Shown here one piece after another: positions 16,609 to 25,760 of a DNA stretch of 64,000 bases. The position numbers and the translations under genes were made by a program. How positions within the stretch are numbered: the first letter of the stretch is position 1; each line of letters begins with the position of its first letter. The DNA is taken from positions 174,105 through 238,104 of the forward strand of contig CBDDCC010000001.1 in NCBI GenBank assembly GCA_965225935.1, written 5' to 3'. The DNA is from CALJXB01 sp965225935 (GTDB lineage: Bacteria; Pseudomonadota; Alphaproteobacteria; Kiloniellales; JAKSDN01). The notes under the pieces are model-generated. The model was not told the DNA's origin. It saw only the letters and a program-made list of their open reading frames with translations, and ran no database searches.

Positions 16609-17631
16609 ATGAGACGAGTTACGAGGCTGTTTTTCTGTTCGTCGGCGGCGCTCGCTCTGGCGGGCGTCCTGTTGTTCGCCCAGACGACGACGGTCCGGGC
16701 GCAGGATGTCATCAATTGCGCTTATCCCTATTGGTTCGGCTTCGCGCCGACGCCGGTGGCGCGGGACATGGGCTACTTCGAGGAAGAGGGTCTCGAGGTC
16801 AACACGGTGTTCGACAACGACCGGGCGAACGTCATGCCGGGACTCGAGATCGGCGACATCGACTGCACCATGCGCACCATCGGCGAGCACATGTCGCGAC
16901 CGCTGGCCGCGGACTCCGACCTGGTGGTGATCGGCGTGATCGACGTGTCGGTGGGTGCCGACGGCGTGGTCGGCGCGCCCGGGATCGATGAGGTCACCGA
17001 TCTGGTCGGCAAGGTCTTCGCCGGCGAGATCAACCATCCGGGCACCATCATGACCGCCCATGCGCTGAAGCAGGCCGGCTACGACTTCAACAAGGACGTC
17101 GAGGTGCGGCTGATCGCCACGGACGACGGGCAGGCGGTGTTCGAGGATCCGGACGTGGCCGCGGTCGCCACCTGGGAGCCCATGCTGAGCGAGATCGTCG
17201 CCAACACCTCGCGCGAGGGCTCGAAGGTCCTGCTGTCCTCGGCCGACTTCAACGGCCTGATCACCGACGTGGTGATCGTGAACAAGTCCGACTACGAGGC
17301 CAACCGAGAGAAGTACGCCAAGTTCATGCGCGGCATCTACCGCGCGGTCGACCTCTTCAACAAGGACCCGGAGAAGTTCCTCGAGGTCGCGGCGCCCAAC
17401 TACGACGTGACGCCCGAGCAGATGAAGGCGGACCTGGGCGGCGTCTACTACACCTCCTACGAGGACGCGTTGGAGTTCTTCGGTGTCGGCCATGAGCCGA
17501 AGCTGAAGGACGTGGTCGACGGCCTCAATGCCATCAACGTGGACCTCGACCTGATGGACGAGGCGATTCCCTACGAGGCGATGGTGGACCCGACGCTGAC
17601 CGAGGGCCTGTTCGACGGCAAGAAGCGTTGA
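16609..17631 (+). CDS. NitT/TauT-type ABC transporter substrate-binding protein
   Basis: Periplasmic binding protein, 340 aa, of the SsuA/ThiY/NMT1-like class. Signal peptide in the first 31 residues (RRVTRLFF, hydrophobic core, VRA-QDV). Family features: FGFAPTPVARDMGYFEEEGLEV near the mature N-terminus and AGEINHPGTIMTAHALKQAGYD. ATG 16609 follows GGGAGGT at 6 nt; the open frame to 16486 is not needed. First gene of an ABC-SDR-SDR-hydrolase unit, so the solute is probably metabolised by those enzymes. Ligand not identifiable. Confidence 0.85.
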   Translation: MRRVTRLFFCSSAALALAGVLLFAQTTTVRAQDVINCAYPYWFGFAPTPVARDMGYFEEEGLEVNTVFDNDRANVMPGLEIGDIDCTMRTIGEHMSRPLAADSDLVVIGVIDVSVGADGVVGAPGIDEVTDLVGKVFAGEINHPGTIMTAHALKQAGYDFNKDVEVRLIATDDGQAVFEDPDVAAVATWEPMLSEIVANTSREGSKVLLSSADFNGLITDVVIVNKSDYEANREKYAKFMRGIYRAVDLFNKDPEKFLEVAAPNYDVTPEQMKADLGGVYYTSYEDALEFFGVGHEPKLKDVVDGLNAINVDLDLMDEAIPYEAMVDPTLTEGLFDGKKR

Positions 17632-17645
17632 TCTGAGTCTCCGAG

Positions 17646-17712
17646 ACGTCCGGGGCGCTGCCGCGCGGGCTTCGCGTTCAGAGAAGCTTCGCGGGCGGCC
17701 CCGGACGTTTTT
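17646..17712 (+). terminator. Stem-loop with T-tract after the binding-protein gene
   Basis: ACGTCCGGGG (17646-17655) pairs perfectly with CCCCGGACGT (17699-17708), followed by TTTT. The long loop contains further pairing (GCCGC.../...GCGGC). It lies 15 bp after the stop of the binding-protein gene and 33 bp before the permease start, so it is best read as a partial terminator that favours expression of the binding protein over the membrane parts. Confidence 0.65.
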
Positions 17713-17745
17713 CCTTTCCTCACCGCAGGCGCACGTGGCCCGACC

Positions 17746-18531
17746 GTGACTCGACGATCGCTCTTTGCCTATCGCGGCACCAGCGCCGGGCACACGAACC
17801 TGGTGCTCGGCATCTGCGCCTTCATCGGCTTCATCGTCGTCTGGACCCTGGTCTCCCACTTCGAGCTGGTGCCCCAGCGCTTCCTGCCTCTGCCGTGGAA
17901 GGTCGTCGGCGCGCTCTGGGGCATGCTGACGGAGCGCAACTTCGCCGAGGACATCTGGATCAGCGTGGCCAGGGTTTGGTCCGCCTTTCTTCTGTCGGTC
18001 GTGATGGCGGTGCCCATCGGCATGTGGATGAGCAACTACCGCATCGTCGGCACCCTGATCGAGCCGATCGTCGACTTCATCCGCTACCTGCCGGTGCCGG
18101 CGCTGGTGCCGCTGCTGATCATCTGGTTCGGCATCGGCGAGGCCTCCAAGATCGCGGTGCTCTGGATGGGCACCTTCTTCCAGCTCGTGCTGCTGATTGC
18201 CGACGACACCAAGCGCGTGCCCCGGGAGTTCATCGAGATCGGCTACACGCTCGGTGCCAAGCCCCGCCAGATCACCCGCGACATCGTGCTGCGCTCCATG
18301 CTCCCCAGCATGGTGGACAACCTGCGCATCACCCTCGGCTGGTGCTGGACCTGGATCATCGTCGCCGAGATCGTCGCCGCCAACAGCGGCATCGGCCACG
18401 CCATCTGGTCCATGCGCCGCTTCGTCAAGACGCCCGAGGTGATGGCCGGCATCCTGACCGTCGGCATCATCGGCCTGGTCACCGATCAAGTGATCAGGGC
18501 GCTCCACCGGCGCTACTTCCGCTACCTCTAG
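17746..18531 (+). CDS. NitT/TauT-type ABC transporter permease
   Basis: Inner-membrane permease, 261 aa, SsuC/TauC class, about six TM helices. The EAA loop is FIEIGYTLGAKPRQITRDIVLRSMLP and the C-terminus carries GWCWTWIIVAEIVAANSGIGHAI. GTG start (GTGACTCGACGATC). It is followed after 11 bp by its ATPase. Partner of the binding protein upstream; substrate unknown. Confidence 0.88.
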   Translation: MTRRSLFAYRGTSAGHTNLVLGICAFIGFIVVWTLVSHFELVPQRFLPLPWKVVGALWGMLTERNFAEDIWISVARVWSAFLLSVVMAVPIGMWMSNYRIVGTLIEPIVDFIRYLPVPALVPLLIIWFGIGEASKIAVLWMGTFFQLVLLIADDTKRVPREFIEIGYTLGAKPRQITRDIVLRSMLPSMVDNLRITLGWCWTWIIVAEIVAANSGIGHAIWSMRRFVKTPEVMAGILTVGIIGLVTDQVIRALHRRYFRYL

Positions 18532-18542
18532 AGGGCTTGGCT

Positions 18543-19369
<827 letters not shown>

Positions 19370-19373
<4 letters not shown>

Positions 19374-20146
19374 GCGCTTTCGACTTCAGCGGCAAGCGGG
19401 TGCTCGTGACCGGGGCGAGCCGGGGCATCGGCCTGGGCGTGGCACGGGGCTTCGCCAAGGCCGGCGCGGACCTCACGATTCTGGCGACCGGCCCGACGGT
19501 GGAGGAGGCCGCCGCCAGGCTGTCCGAGGAGTGCGGGCATCCCGTCCGGGCGCTCGTTTGCGACATCACCGACCGGGCCGCCGTCGCCCGCGAGGTGGGG
19601 GGGCTCGGCGCCCTCGACGTGCTGGTGAACAATGCCGGCCTCGAACGCATCACCCCGATCCTGGAGCCCGGCGAGGAGGTCGAGGCCACCTTCCGCCGGA
19701 TCATCGAAATCAACGTGATCGGCACCTACTACGTGACCCGGGAGGTGGTGAAGACCATGGCGCCGGGCGGGCGCATCGTCATCACCGCCTCGGTCTGGGC
19801 GCGCACCGCGGCCGGGCCCTTCAGCGCCTACAGCAGCTCCAAGCACGCCAACATCGGCTTCATGCGCTGCCTGGCCGAGGAGCTGGGGCCCAGGGGAATC
19901 GCCGTCAACGCCGTCTGCCCCGGCTGGGTGCGCACCGATGCCTCCATGCTGTCGCTCTCGAAAATCGCGGCGCGGGAAGGACGCAGCGAAGAGGCCTGCC
20001 TGGACGAGATCATGTCGGCACAGGCCTTCGCCGGATTGATGGAGCCCGACGACGTGGCCAGCACCTATCTCTTTCTCGCCTCCGACGAGGCCGCCAATAT
20101 CACCGGGCAGCTGCTGAACGTGGACCGGGGGGAGTTGATGGCATGA
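19370..20146 (+). CDS. Short-chain dehydrogenase/reductase (SDR) 1
   Basis: Classical SDR, 258 aa. Cofactor motif TGASRGIGLG, NNAG in VLVNNAGLE, catalytic Ser in VITASVWARTAAG, YSSSKHANI with Tyr and Lys of YxxxK, and PGWVRTD. NAD(P)H-dependent oxidation or reduction of a small alcohol or ketone. Coupled to the ABC ATPase (ATGA) and to the second SDR (ATGA overlap at 20143). Substrate unknown; probably acts on the imported solute or its product. Confidence 0.88.
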
Positions 20147-20898
20147 CGGGACAGCTCGAAGGGAAAAGCGCCCTGGTGACCGGAGCCTCGCGCGGTATCG
20201 GGCGGGCCGTCGCCGTGGCCTTCGCCGCTGAGGGCGCCGGGGTCGCGGTCGGATATTCGGCCTCGCCCAAGAAGGCGGAGGAGACGCTCGGCGAGATCGC
20301 CGCCGCCGGCGGGCGCGGCTTCGCCCTGCATCTCGATGTCAGCGACGAGGCGAGCATCGTCTCGGGCTTCGCCAAGGCGCGCGCGGACCTGGGCGGCCTC
20401 GACATCCTGGTGAGCAATGCCGGGCTCATGCTCGAGCGGCCCCTGCTGGAGACGACGGCGGCCGAGTACGACAGGCTGATGGCGGTGAACCTGCGCGGCG
20501 TCTTCCTCGTGGGACGGGAGGGGCTCAGGATCCTGGTGGAGCAGGGCGCGGGCGGCCGGGTCATCAACGTCGCCTCGGATCTCGGCTATTTCGGACGCGA
20601 GGACTTCTCCGCCTACTGCGCTTCGAAGGCGGGGGTGCTGACGCTCACCCGCGCCTGGGCCAAGGAGTTTGCGCCGGACATCCTGGTGAACGCCATCGCG
20701 CCGGGGCCCATCGAGACCGACATGCTGGGGCCCGAGGCCATGTCGCCAGAATGGCGCGAGAAGGAGACCCACATTCCGCTGGCGCGGGTCGGCCAGCCGG
20801 AGGAGGTCGCCGCGGCGGCCGTGTTCCTCGCCGGGCCGGGCGCGACCTACATGACCGGACAGGTCCTCGGCCCGAACGGCGGCAGCGTCATGCCCTAG
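20143..20898 (+). CDS. Short-chain dehydrogenase/reductase (SDR) 2
   Basis: Classical SDR, 251 aa, FabG-like. TGASRGIGRAVAV cofactor loop, VSNAG (one change from NNAG), INVASDLGYFG, YCASKAGV with catalytic Tyr/Lys, APGPIETDM. Start ATG 20143 overlaps the SDR1 stop. Two different SDRs in one transport operon suggests two successive redox steps or use of both stereoisomers. Confidence 0.88.
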   Translation: MTGQLEGKSALVTGASRGIGRAVAVAFAAEGAGVAVGYSASPKKAEETLGEIAAAGGRGFALHLDVSDEASIVSGFAKARADLGGLDILVSNAGLMLERPLLETTAAEYDRLMAVNLRGVFLVGREGLRILVEQGAGGRVINVASDLGYFGREDFSAYCASKAGVLTLTRAWAKEFAPDILVNAIAPGPIETDMLGPEAMSPEWREKETHIPLARVGQPEEVAAAAVFLAGPGATYMTGQVLGPNGGSVMP

Positions 20899-20956
20899 CG
20901 TAGGCAGCCGGCCCCGGCGATCCGGGGGCCGGCGCATGAAAAGGAGCGAGCGAGAC

Positions 20957-21880
20957 ATGATCCGCAACCCCGTGCCCTGGCCCGACGGCGCCAAGTGCGC
21001 CGTCTGCATCACTTTCGACATGGATGCCGACAGCATCCTGCACCTGGAGCATCCCGCGAATTCCATCTCACGGGTCTCGGCGCAGTCCATGCTGCGTTAC
21101 GGGCCGGAGGTGGCGGTGCCCCGGATCCTCGAGACCTACCGGCGGCTCGAGATCCGCCAGACCTTCTTCGTGCCGGCCTGGTGCATCGAGCAGTATCCGG
21201 CGGCGGTCGAGGCCATGGTCGCGGATGGCCACGAGGTCGGACATCACGGCTATATCCACGAGAACCCCAGCGGTGCCGGCCGCGAGGAGGAGGCCTACTG
21301 GCTCGCCCGCGGCATCGAAGTGATCGAGCGGCATACCGGCAAGCGGCCGCGCGGCTGGCGGGCGCCGCTCTACAACTTCTCGAACAACTCGGCCGACCTT
21401 TTGATCGAGGAGGGCTTCCTCTACGACGCTTCGCTGATGGGTGACGACGTTCCCTACGTCCTCAAGACCGACAAGGGCGAGCTGATCGAGCTGCCCTCCT
21501 ACTGGGGCATGGACGACTGGCCCCAGTTCGTCCACTCCATGGATCTCGACTACATGATGCCGATCCAGTCGCCGGAACGGGGCATGGCCGTGTTCAGGGA
21601 GGAGTTCGACGCCATGTGGGAGAACGGCGGCCTCTGGGTCAGTGTCTGGCACCCCTTCGCCACCGGGCGCCTGGCGCGCTGGCGGCAGGTGGAGAAGCTG
21701 ATCGCCTATATGCGGGACAAGGGCGACGTCTGGTTCGCGCCGATGGACGAGATCGCCGGCCACGTCCGCGCCTGCATCGACGACGGGCGCTACCAGCCCC
21801 GGGTCGACCGGCTGCCCTACTATAGCGAGCGGGTCTCGGTCATGCCCTTGGACGCGGCGCGCCGCAGCGGCACGGGCTAG
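20957..21880 (+). CDS. Polysaccharide-deacetylase-family hydrolase (PuuE/imidase-like branch)
   Basis: NodB-fold metal hydrolase, about 307 aa. Metal/catalytic Asp region ITFDMDADS, metal His pair GHEVGHHGYIHE, RGWRAPLYNFSNNS and the C-terminal SVWHPFATGR. Many non-polysaccharide members hydrolyse cyclic amides or ureides (allantoinase PuuE-like, cyclic imidase). ATG 20957 follows AAGGAG; ATG 20936 is possible. Last gene of the ABC-SDR-SDR unit; its TAG stop is exactly at the left junction of the IS630-type element, and the stop would be the same without the insertion. Confidence 0.82.
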   Translation: MIRNPVPWPDGAKCAVCITFDMDADSILHLEHPANSISRVSAQSMLRYGPEVAVPRILETYRRLEIRQTFFVPAWCIEQYPAAVEAMVADGHEVGHHGYIHENPSGAGREEEAYWLARGIEVIERHTGKRPRGWRAPLYNFSNNSADLLIEEGFLYDASLMGDDVPYVLKTDKGELIELPSYWGMDDWPQFVHSMDLDYMMPIQSPERGMAVFREEFDAMWENGGLWVSVWHPFATGRLARWRQVEKLIAYMRDKGDVWFAPMDEIAGHVRACIDDGRYQPRVDRLPYYSERVSVMPLDAARRSGTG

Positions 21881-21973
21881 AGCGGTATGAGTTTGTATTG
21901 AATCGCTATTAGGGGTTCTCGACTCGTTCGATATTTGATTCAACATGTTGGCTGGAGAAGGAGGCCAGCCTGT

Positions 21974-22336
21974 ATGAGCAAGCCCTATTCGATGGACCTT
22001 CGTGAGCGTGTTGTAGGGGCTGTTGAGGAAGCTGGGCTTTCGCGTCGCCAGGCGGCGGCACGGTTTGGGGTATCGGTCTCGACGGCGATCAATTGGCTGC
22101 AGCGGTACCGGGCGACGGGCAGCGTGGCCGCTGGTCAGATCGGCGGGCATCGTCCCAAGAAGATCGTCGGCGCCCATCGCGACTGGCTGATTGAGCGCTG
22201 CTCTGCGGGCGCCTTCACCTTGCGCGGGCTTCAGGGCGAGTTGGCGGCGCGCGGCCTTCGGGTGGACTACCGCACGGTCTGGAGCTTTGTGCACGGCGAG
22301 AAGCTGAGCTTCAAAAAAAACCGCCGTCGCCAGTGA
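21974..22336 (+). CDS. IS630 transposase, N-terminal frame (OrfA)
   Basis: About 120 aa from ATG 21974: helix-turn-helix DNA-binding part (MSKPYSMDLRERVVGAVEEA, SRRQAAARFGVSVSTAINWL) and winged helix 2 (IERCSAGAFTLRGLQGELAARG). The frame runs through AAAAAAAA (22313-22320) and stops shortly after, while homology continues one nucleotide out of frame, so full transposase needs a +1-type shift or slippage on the A-run. Confidence 0.88.
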   Translation: MSKPYSMDLRERVVGAVEEAGLSRRQAAARFGVSVSTAINWLQRYRATGSVAAGQIGGHRPKKIVGAHRDWLIERCSAGAFTLRGLQGELAARGLRVDYRTVWSFVHGEKLSFKKNRRRQ

Positions 22337-22352
22337 GCGCGAGCGCCCGGAC

Positions 22353-22919
22353 GTGGCGCGCCGGCGCGCCCAGTGGAAGAAATACCGTGGCCGTATCGCC
22401 CCGGAGCGTCTGATCTTCATCGACGAGACCTGGGCGCGGACCAACATGGCGCCGCTGCGGGGCTGGGCGCCGCGCGGCCGGAGGCTGCCGGCCAAGCTGC
22501 CGCACGGCAAGTGGAAGACCCTGACCTTCCTGGCCGCGCTGCGCCAGGACCGCATCGAGGCCCCCTGGCTGCTCGACGGACCCATCAACGGCGAACGTTT
22601 CCGCCTCTATGTGGAAAAGCTCCTGCTGCCCACCCTCAGGCCCGGCGATATCGTCATCATGGACAACCTGGGAAGCCACAAGTCCAAGGCCGTCAGGCAG
22701 GCGGTCCGTTCGGCCCAAGCCAGGCTCTTGTTCCTGCCCAAGTACTCGCCCGACTTGAACCCCATCGAGCAGGTCTTTTCCAAGCTCAAACACCGCCTCA
22801 GAACAGCCGCGGCCCGCACCCCGGACGACATCTGCGAGGCCATTGGCCAAATCCTCCCGACATTTAGCCCAGAGGAATGTGCCAACTACTTCAAAAACGC
22901 CGGATATGGCCTAGCCTAG
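22353..22919 (+). CDS. IS630 transposase, catalytic frame (OrfB, DDE domain)
   Basis: DDE superfamily-endonuclease domain: IFIDETWARTNMAPLRGWAPRG (first Asp), VIMDNLGSHK (second Asp), YSPDLNPIEQVFSKLKHRL (Glu). Homology already begins around 22320 in this frame (KTAVASERERPDVARRRAQW), upstream of the GTG at 22353, so it is normally made as an OrfAB fusion. Confidence 0.88.
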   Translation: MARRRAQWKKYRGRIAPERLIFIDETWARTNMAPLRGWAPRGRRLPAKLPHGKWKTLTFLAALRQDRIEAPWLLDGPINGERFRLYVEKLLLPTLRPGDIVIMDNLGSHKSKAVRQAVRSAQARLLFLPKYSPDLNPIEQVFSKLKHRLRTAAARTPDDICEAIGQILPTFSPEECANYFKNAGYGLA

Positions 22920-22966
22920 AGTCATCACGCTCTAGGTGTAGGGGCGCAGCGCGTGCCCGCCCGGTC

Positions 22967-23797
22967 TCAGTCGAAGCGATAGAGCCGCGCCGGGTTGCCC
23001 ACCAGGACCTTCCGGCGCAGAGCCTCGTCGGAGAACCAGTCGCCCAGCAGGTCGAGCAGCGATGCGGCTTCGGGCGGCGTTCCGTCGTGGGCGGGATGGG
23101 GCCAGTCGCTGGCCCAGACGAGGCGTTCGGGCGCGGCCTCGGCCAGCGCTTCGACAACCGGCCGCACGTCCGCATAGTCCGGCGCCCCCTGGGCCGAAAT
23201 GCGATAGGCGCCGGAAAGCTTCACCCAGGCGCGTCCCTCGCTTAGGAGGGTGAGGAGATCGCGGAAGCCCGGCGCGGCGAGCGCGCGCGCCGCCGGCGCG
23301 TGGCCCATATGGTCGATCACCACCTCTACCGGCAGGTTGCCCAGGCGGCCCAGGTGGACGTCGGGATCGGAGACGTCGGTCAAGAGCTGCAGGTGCCAGC
23401 CGAAGGGCGCGATGCGGTCCGCGAGGGACCTCAGGTCTGGGGGCGGCACGGCGCCGGCGAAGGCGTAGTTGACCCGGATCCCGCGCACACCGGCCCGGTG
23501 CATGACCGCGAGCTCGCTTTCGCAGTGCTCGGGGCCCAGGACCGCGACGGCCCGCAAGGCGACAGGATCTTCCCGCAGCGCCGCAAGAATGGCGCGGTTG
23601 TCGCTGCCGTAGACGCTCGGCTGCACCACCACCGCGCGGTCGAGACCGAGCCGTCCCATGACTTTGCGGTAGTCGGCATAGGACGCCGGCGCGGGCGTGT
23701 AGCGGCGCACCTCGGCGTAGGGAAAGCGCGCCGGTTCGAAGACGTGGAAATGGCAGTCGCAGGCGCCCGGTGGGGCGGCGAGGCGTGGGCGCGTCAC
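22967..23797 (-). CDS. Amidohydrolase-2 family hydrolase (LigI-like lactonase fold)
   Basis: TIM-barrel metal hydrolase, 276 aa. Motifs: CDCHFHVFEP (HxH), VVIDHMGHAP and VWASDWPHP (Asp/His near the C-terminus). This branch includes 2-pyrone-4,6-dicarboxylate lactonase and sugar-acid lactonases. Second in a minus-strand pair with a 4-bp overlap to the dehydrogenase gene upstream. It ends 32 bp from the IS630 element, so the IS may have separated it from the plus-strand transport operon it faces. Confidence 0.8.
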   Translation of the reverse strand: MTRPRLAAPPGACDCHFHVFEPARFPYAEVRRYTPAPASYADYRKVMGRLGLDRAVVVQPSVYGSDNRAILAALREDPVALRAVAVLGPEHCESELAVMHRAGVRGIRVNYAFAGAVPPPDLRSLADRIAPFGWHLQLLTDVSDPDVHLGRLGNLPVEVVIDHMGHAPAARALAAPGFRDLLTLLSEGRAWVKLSGAYRISAQGAPDYADVRPVVEALAEAAPERLVWASDWPHPAHDGTPPEAASLLDLLGDWFSDEALRRKVLVGNPARLYRFD

Positions 23798-24687
23798 GGT
23801 GTCTCTTTGCGGAACACGCGGGTGAGGATCTCGACCGTCTCGTCGAGGGGCAGGGGCTCGCCCGAGGCGGGCGCGACATCGGCGGCGACCGTCTTGGCGT
23901 AGAGCCGGCGCGAGGCCTCGGTCATGATGTCGTCCACGCCGTCGGCCCGCAGCAGGCCCTGGACCCGCTCGATCTCGCCCAGGCGGCGCGCGGCGTGGAC
24001 CAAGTGGGTCACCGTCTGCACCTCCATGGTCTCGGCGAAGGGCCGCGCGTCGAGGTCGCCGAAGGCCTTGAGGAAAGCGGGACGCAGACCTTGTGCCTCG
24101 GCCGCCACCAGGGACTCGACGAAGAGGGCCTCCAGGCCCTTCATCAGCACGCTGCGCAGCATCTTGACGGCCGAGGCGTCGCCGGGCGGTCCGTCCAGGC
24201 AGTCGGGCGCGAACATCTCGCCGTCGAGCAGGCTGCGGATCTCCTCGCCGCGCGCGCCCGCCAGCAGCAGGGGCACCCGCCCGCCGGCGCGGAAGTTGCC
24301 CAGCACCGCGCCGTCGACCAGGTCGATGCCGCTCCCGTCGAACAGGTCGGCGATGGCGCGCATCATGTCGGCGGTGATGGAGTTGAGATCGGCGAAAACG
24401 GCGCCCGCCCGCATCTCCTGGCGCAAGGCCTCTGCGACCTGATGGGCGACGCTGCCGGGCACCAGGGAGAAGACCAGGTCCGCCTCGCTTACCCAGGGAC
24501 CGATCTCGTCGCGCAGCTCAATGCCCAGCGCGGCCGCCTTGTCGCGCAGCCCGGCGCCGCCGCCGGCCTTCAGCGCCGCGTCGGTGGCGATCACCCGGGG
24601 CGGGTCCTCCCTGGCCGCAAGCGCGTGGGCGAGATAGCCGCCGGCCTCGCCGAGGCCAACGATCAGAACGGTCGGGGCAGGGGGCAT
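23794..24687 (-). CDS. NAD(P)-dependent dehydrogenase, 3-hydroxyisobutyrate/6-phosphogluconate type
   Basis: A 297-aa protein with N-terminal Rossmann domain (VLIVGLGEAGGYLAHAL; LVFSLVPGSVAHQVAEAL; VFADLNSITADMM) and a C-terminal helical DUF1932-like domain (DASAVKMLRSVLMKGLEALFVESL with the Lys of the active-site helix). Oxidises a beta-hydroxyacid or related substrate. Its stop overlaps the amidohydrolase start. Gene order suggests a short pathway with the MetX-like hydrolase upstream. Confidence 0.83.
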   Translation of the reverse strand: MPPAPTVLIVGLGEAGGYLAHALAAREDPPRVIATDAALKAGGGAGLRDKAAALGIELRDEIGPWVSEADLVFSLVPGSVAHQVAEALRQEMRAGAVFADLNSITADMMRAIADLFDGSGIDLVDGAVLGNFRAGGRVPLLLAGARGEEIRSLLDGEMFAPDCLDGPPGDASAVKMLRSVLMKGLEALFVESLVAAEAQGLRPAFLKAFGDLDARPFAETMEVQTVTHLVHAARRLGEIERVQGLLRADGVDDIMTEASRRLYAKTVAADVAPASGEPLPLDETVEILTRVFRKETP

Positions 24688-24694
24688 GGGGCGG

Positions 24695-25708
24695 TCAGCC
24701 GCCGTCCAGCAGCTCGCGGGCGGCGGCGTCGATGAAGGCGGTGAAATCGGCGTGGACGCCCGGCGAGGCGACGCAGTGCCCGTAGGGGGACTCGAAGACC
24801 CGCAGCTCTGCGTTGGGCATGTGGGAGACCTCGATAGCGTTGTCCTCGGGCGTGAAGTAGAGGTCGGTGCTGCAGGGCGCGACGATGGCCCGGGCCGTTA
24901 TGGCTCCGAGGGCCTTGGCGACGTCGCCGGCGTAGAGCTCGTTGGCGCTGATGTCGCCGTTCTGCCAGGTCCAGAGCTTGGCCAGCAGGTCGTTGCCGTC
25001 CCAGGTGAGGTGGTCCTCCTCCCAGTCGACCAGCAGGTCCTCGATGGTCTCGAAGCCGAGCACCCGGTAGAGACCCTCCCGGTAGAAGGCCTGGGAGAAG
25101 GCCCAGCCGGCATAGACCCGGCCGAAGGCTTTCAGGCCCGCCGCCGGCTGCTTCCTCCAGTCGCCGCCGTTCCAGTTGCCGTCCGCCTCGAGCGCTGCCT
25201 TCACTCCATCCAGGAAGACGAAGTTGTGAGGCGAGCATTTGGCCGAACCGCAGAAGGGCAGGATGGCGGCCACCATGTCCGGGTACTGGGCCGCCCACTG
25301 GAAGGACTGCATGGCGCCCATGGACCAGCCCATGACGAGCGCGACGCGCTCTACCCCCAGGGCTTCCGTCAGCAGGCGGTGCTGGCAGGCCACGTTGTCG
25401 TGGACGGTGACCTTGGGAAAGCGCGGTCCGTCGAAGGGCGGGGCCGTGTTGCTGGGCGAGGAGGAGACCCCGTTGCCGAACAGGTTGGTGCAGACGATGA
25501 AGTGGCGCTGCGGATCGACCGTCCGGCCCGGCCCGAAGTAGGGCTCGTTGCTGAGGTGGGTCCCGGTGTAGTAGCTCGGGATCACCACCGCGTTGTCGCC
25601 GGCCGCGTTCAGGCGTCCGTGGGTCTTGTAGGCGAGGCGGGCGTCCGGCAGCACGGCGCCCGACTGCAGGGTCACGTCGCCCAGCTCGAAGGTCTGGTGG
25701 TCGGACAG
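24695..25708 (-). CDS. MetX-like alpha/beta-fold hydrolase, probable CTG start
   Basis: Alpha/beta hydrolase related to homoserine O-acetyltransferase, about 337 aa. Nucleophile elbow VMGWSMGAMQSF, Asp in IVAPCSTDLYFTPEDN, His in SPYGHCVASPG. The first in-frame GTG/ATG is 25675, but homologous-looking residues (SDHQTFELGDVTLQSGA) continue upstream to a CTG at 25708 preceded by a near-perfect SD (GGGGAGGG, 25717-25724, spacing 8). I therefore place the start at the CTG. Many MetX-like members in catabolic loci are hydrolases or acyltransferases of unknown substrate. It lies 7 bp before the dehydrogenase gene. Confidence 0.8.
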   Translation of the reverse strand: MSDHQTFELGDVTLQSGAVLPDARLAYKTHGRLNAAGDNAVVIPSYYTGTHLSNEPYFGPGRTVDPQRHFIVCTNLFGNGVSSSPSNTAPPFDGPRFPKVTVHDNVACQHRLLTEALGVERVALVMGWSMGAMQSFQWAAQYPDMVAAILPFCGSAKCSPHNFVFLDGVKAALEADGNWNGGDWRKQPAAGLKAFGRVYAGWAFSQAFYREGLYRVLGFETIEDLLVDWEEDHLTWDGNDLLAKLWTWQNGDISANELYAGDVAKALGAITARAIVAPCSTDLYFTPEDNAIEVSHMPNAELRVFESPYGHCVASPGVHADFTAFIDAAARELLDGG

Positions 25709-25760
25709 GCCTGGGTCCCTCCCCGGGTCCGGCCCGCGGCGGATCGGCGCCGCGCGGCTC

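Larger units (their letters stand above)
21880..22932 (+). mobile_element. IS630-family insertion sequence
   Basis: About 1053 bp between duplicated TA in CTAG contexts (21877-21880 and 22932-22935), the usual IS630 target. Imperfect terminal inverted repeats: left TAGAGCGGTATGA, right complement TAGAGCGTGATGA. Two transposase frames are joined across an A8 run. Removing the element and one TA restores GGGCTAGGTGTA. It appears complete and potentially active. Confidence 0.88.

Noticed and set aside
16579..18507. Minus-strand ORF of 642 aa across the NitT/TauT binding protein and permease
   Set aside because: Antisense shadow rich in Asp, His and Gly, spanning two well-supported plus-strand genes and the terminator between them.
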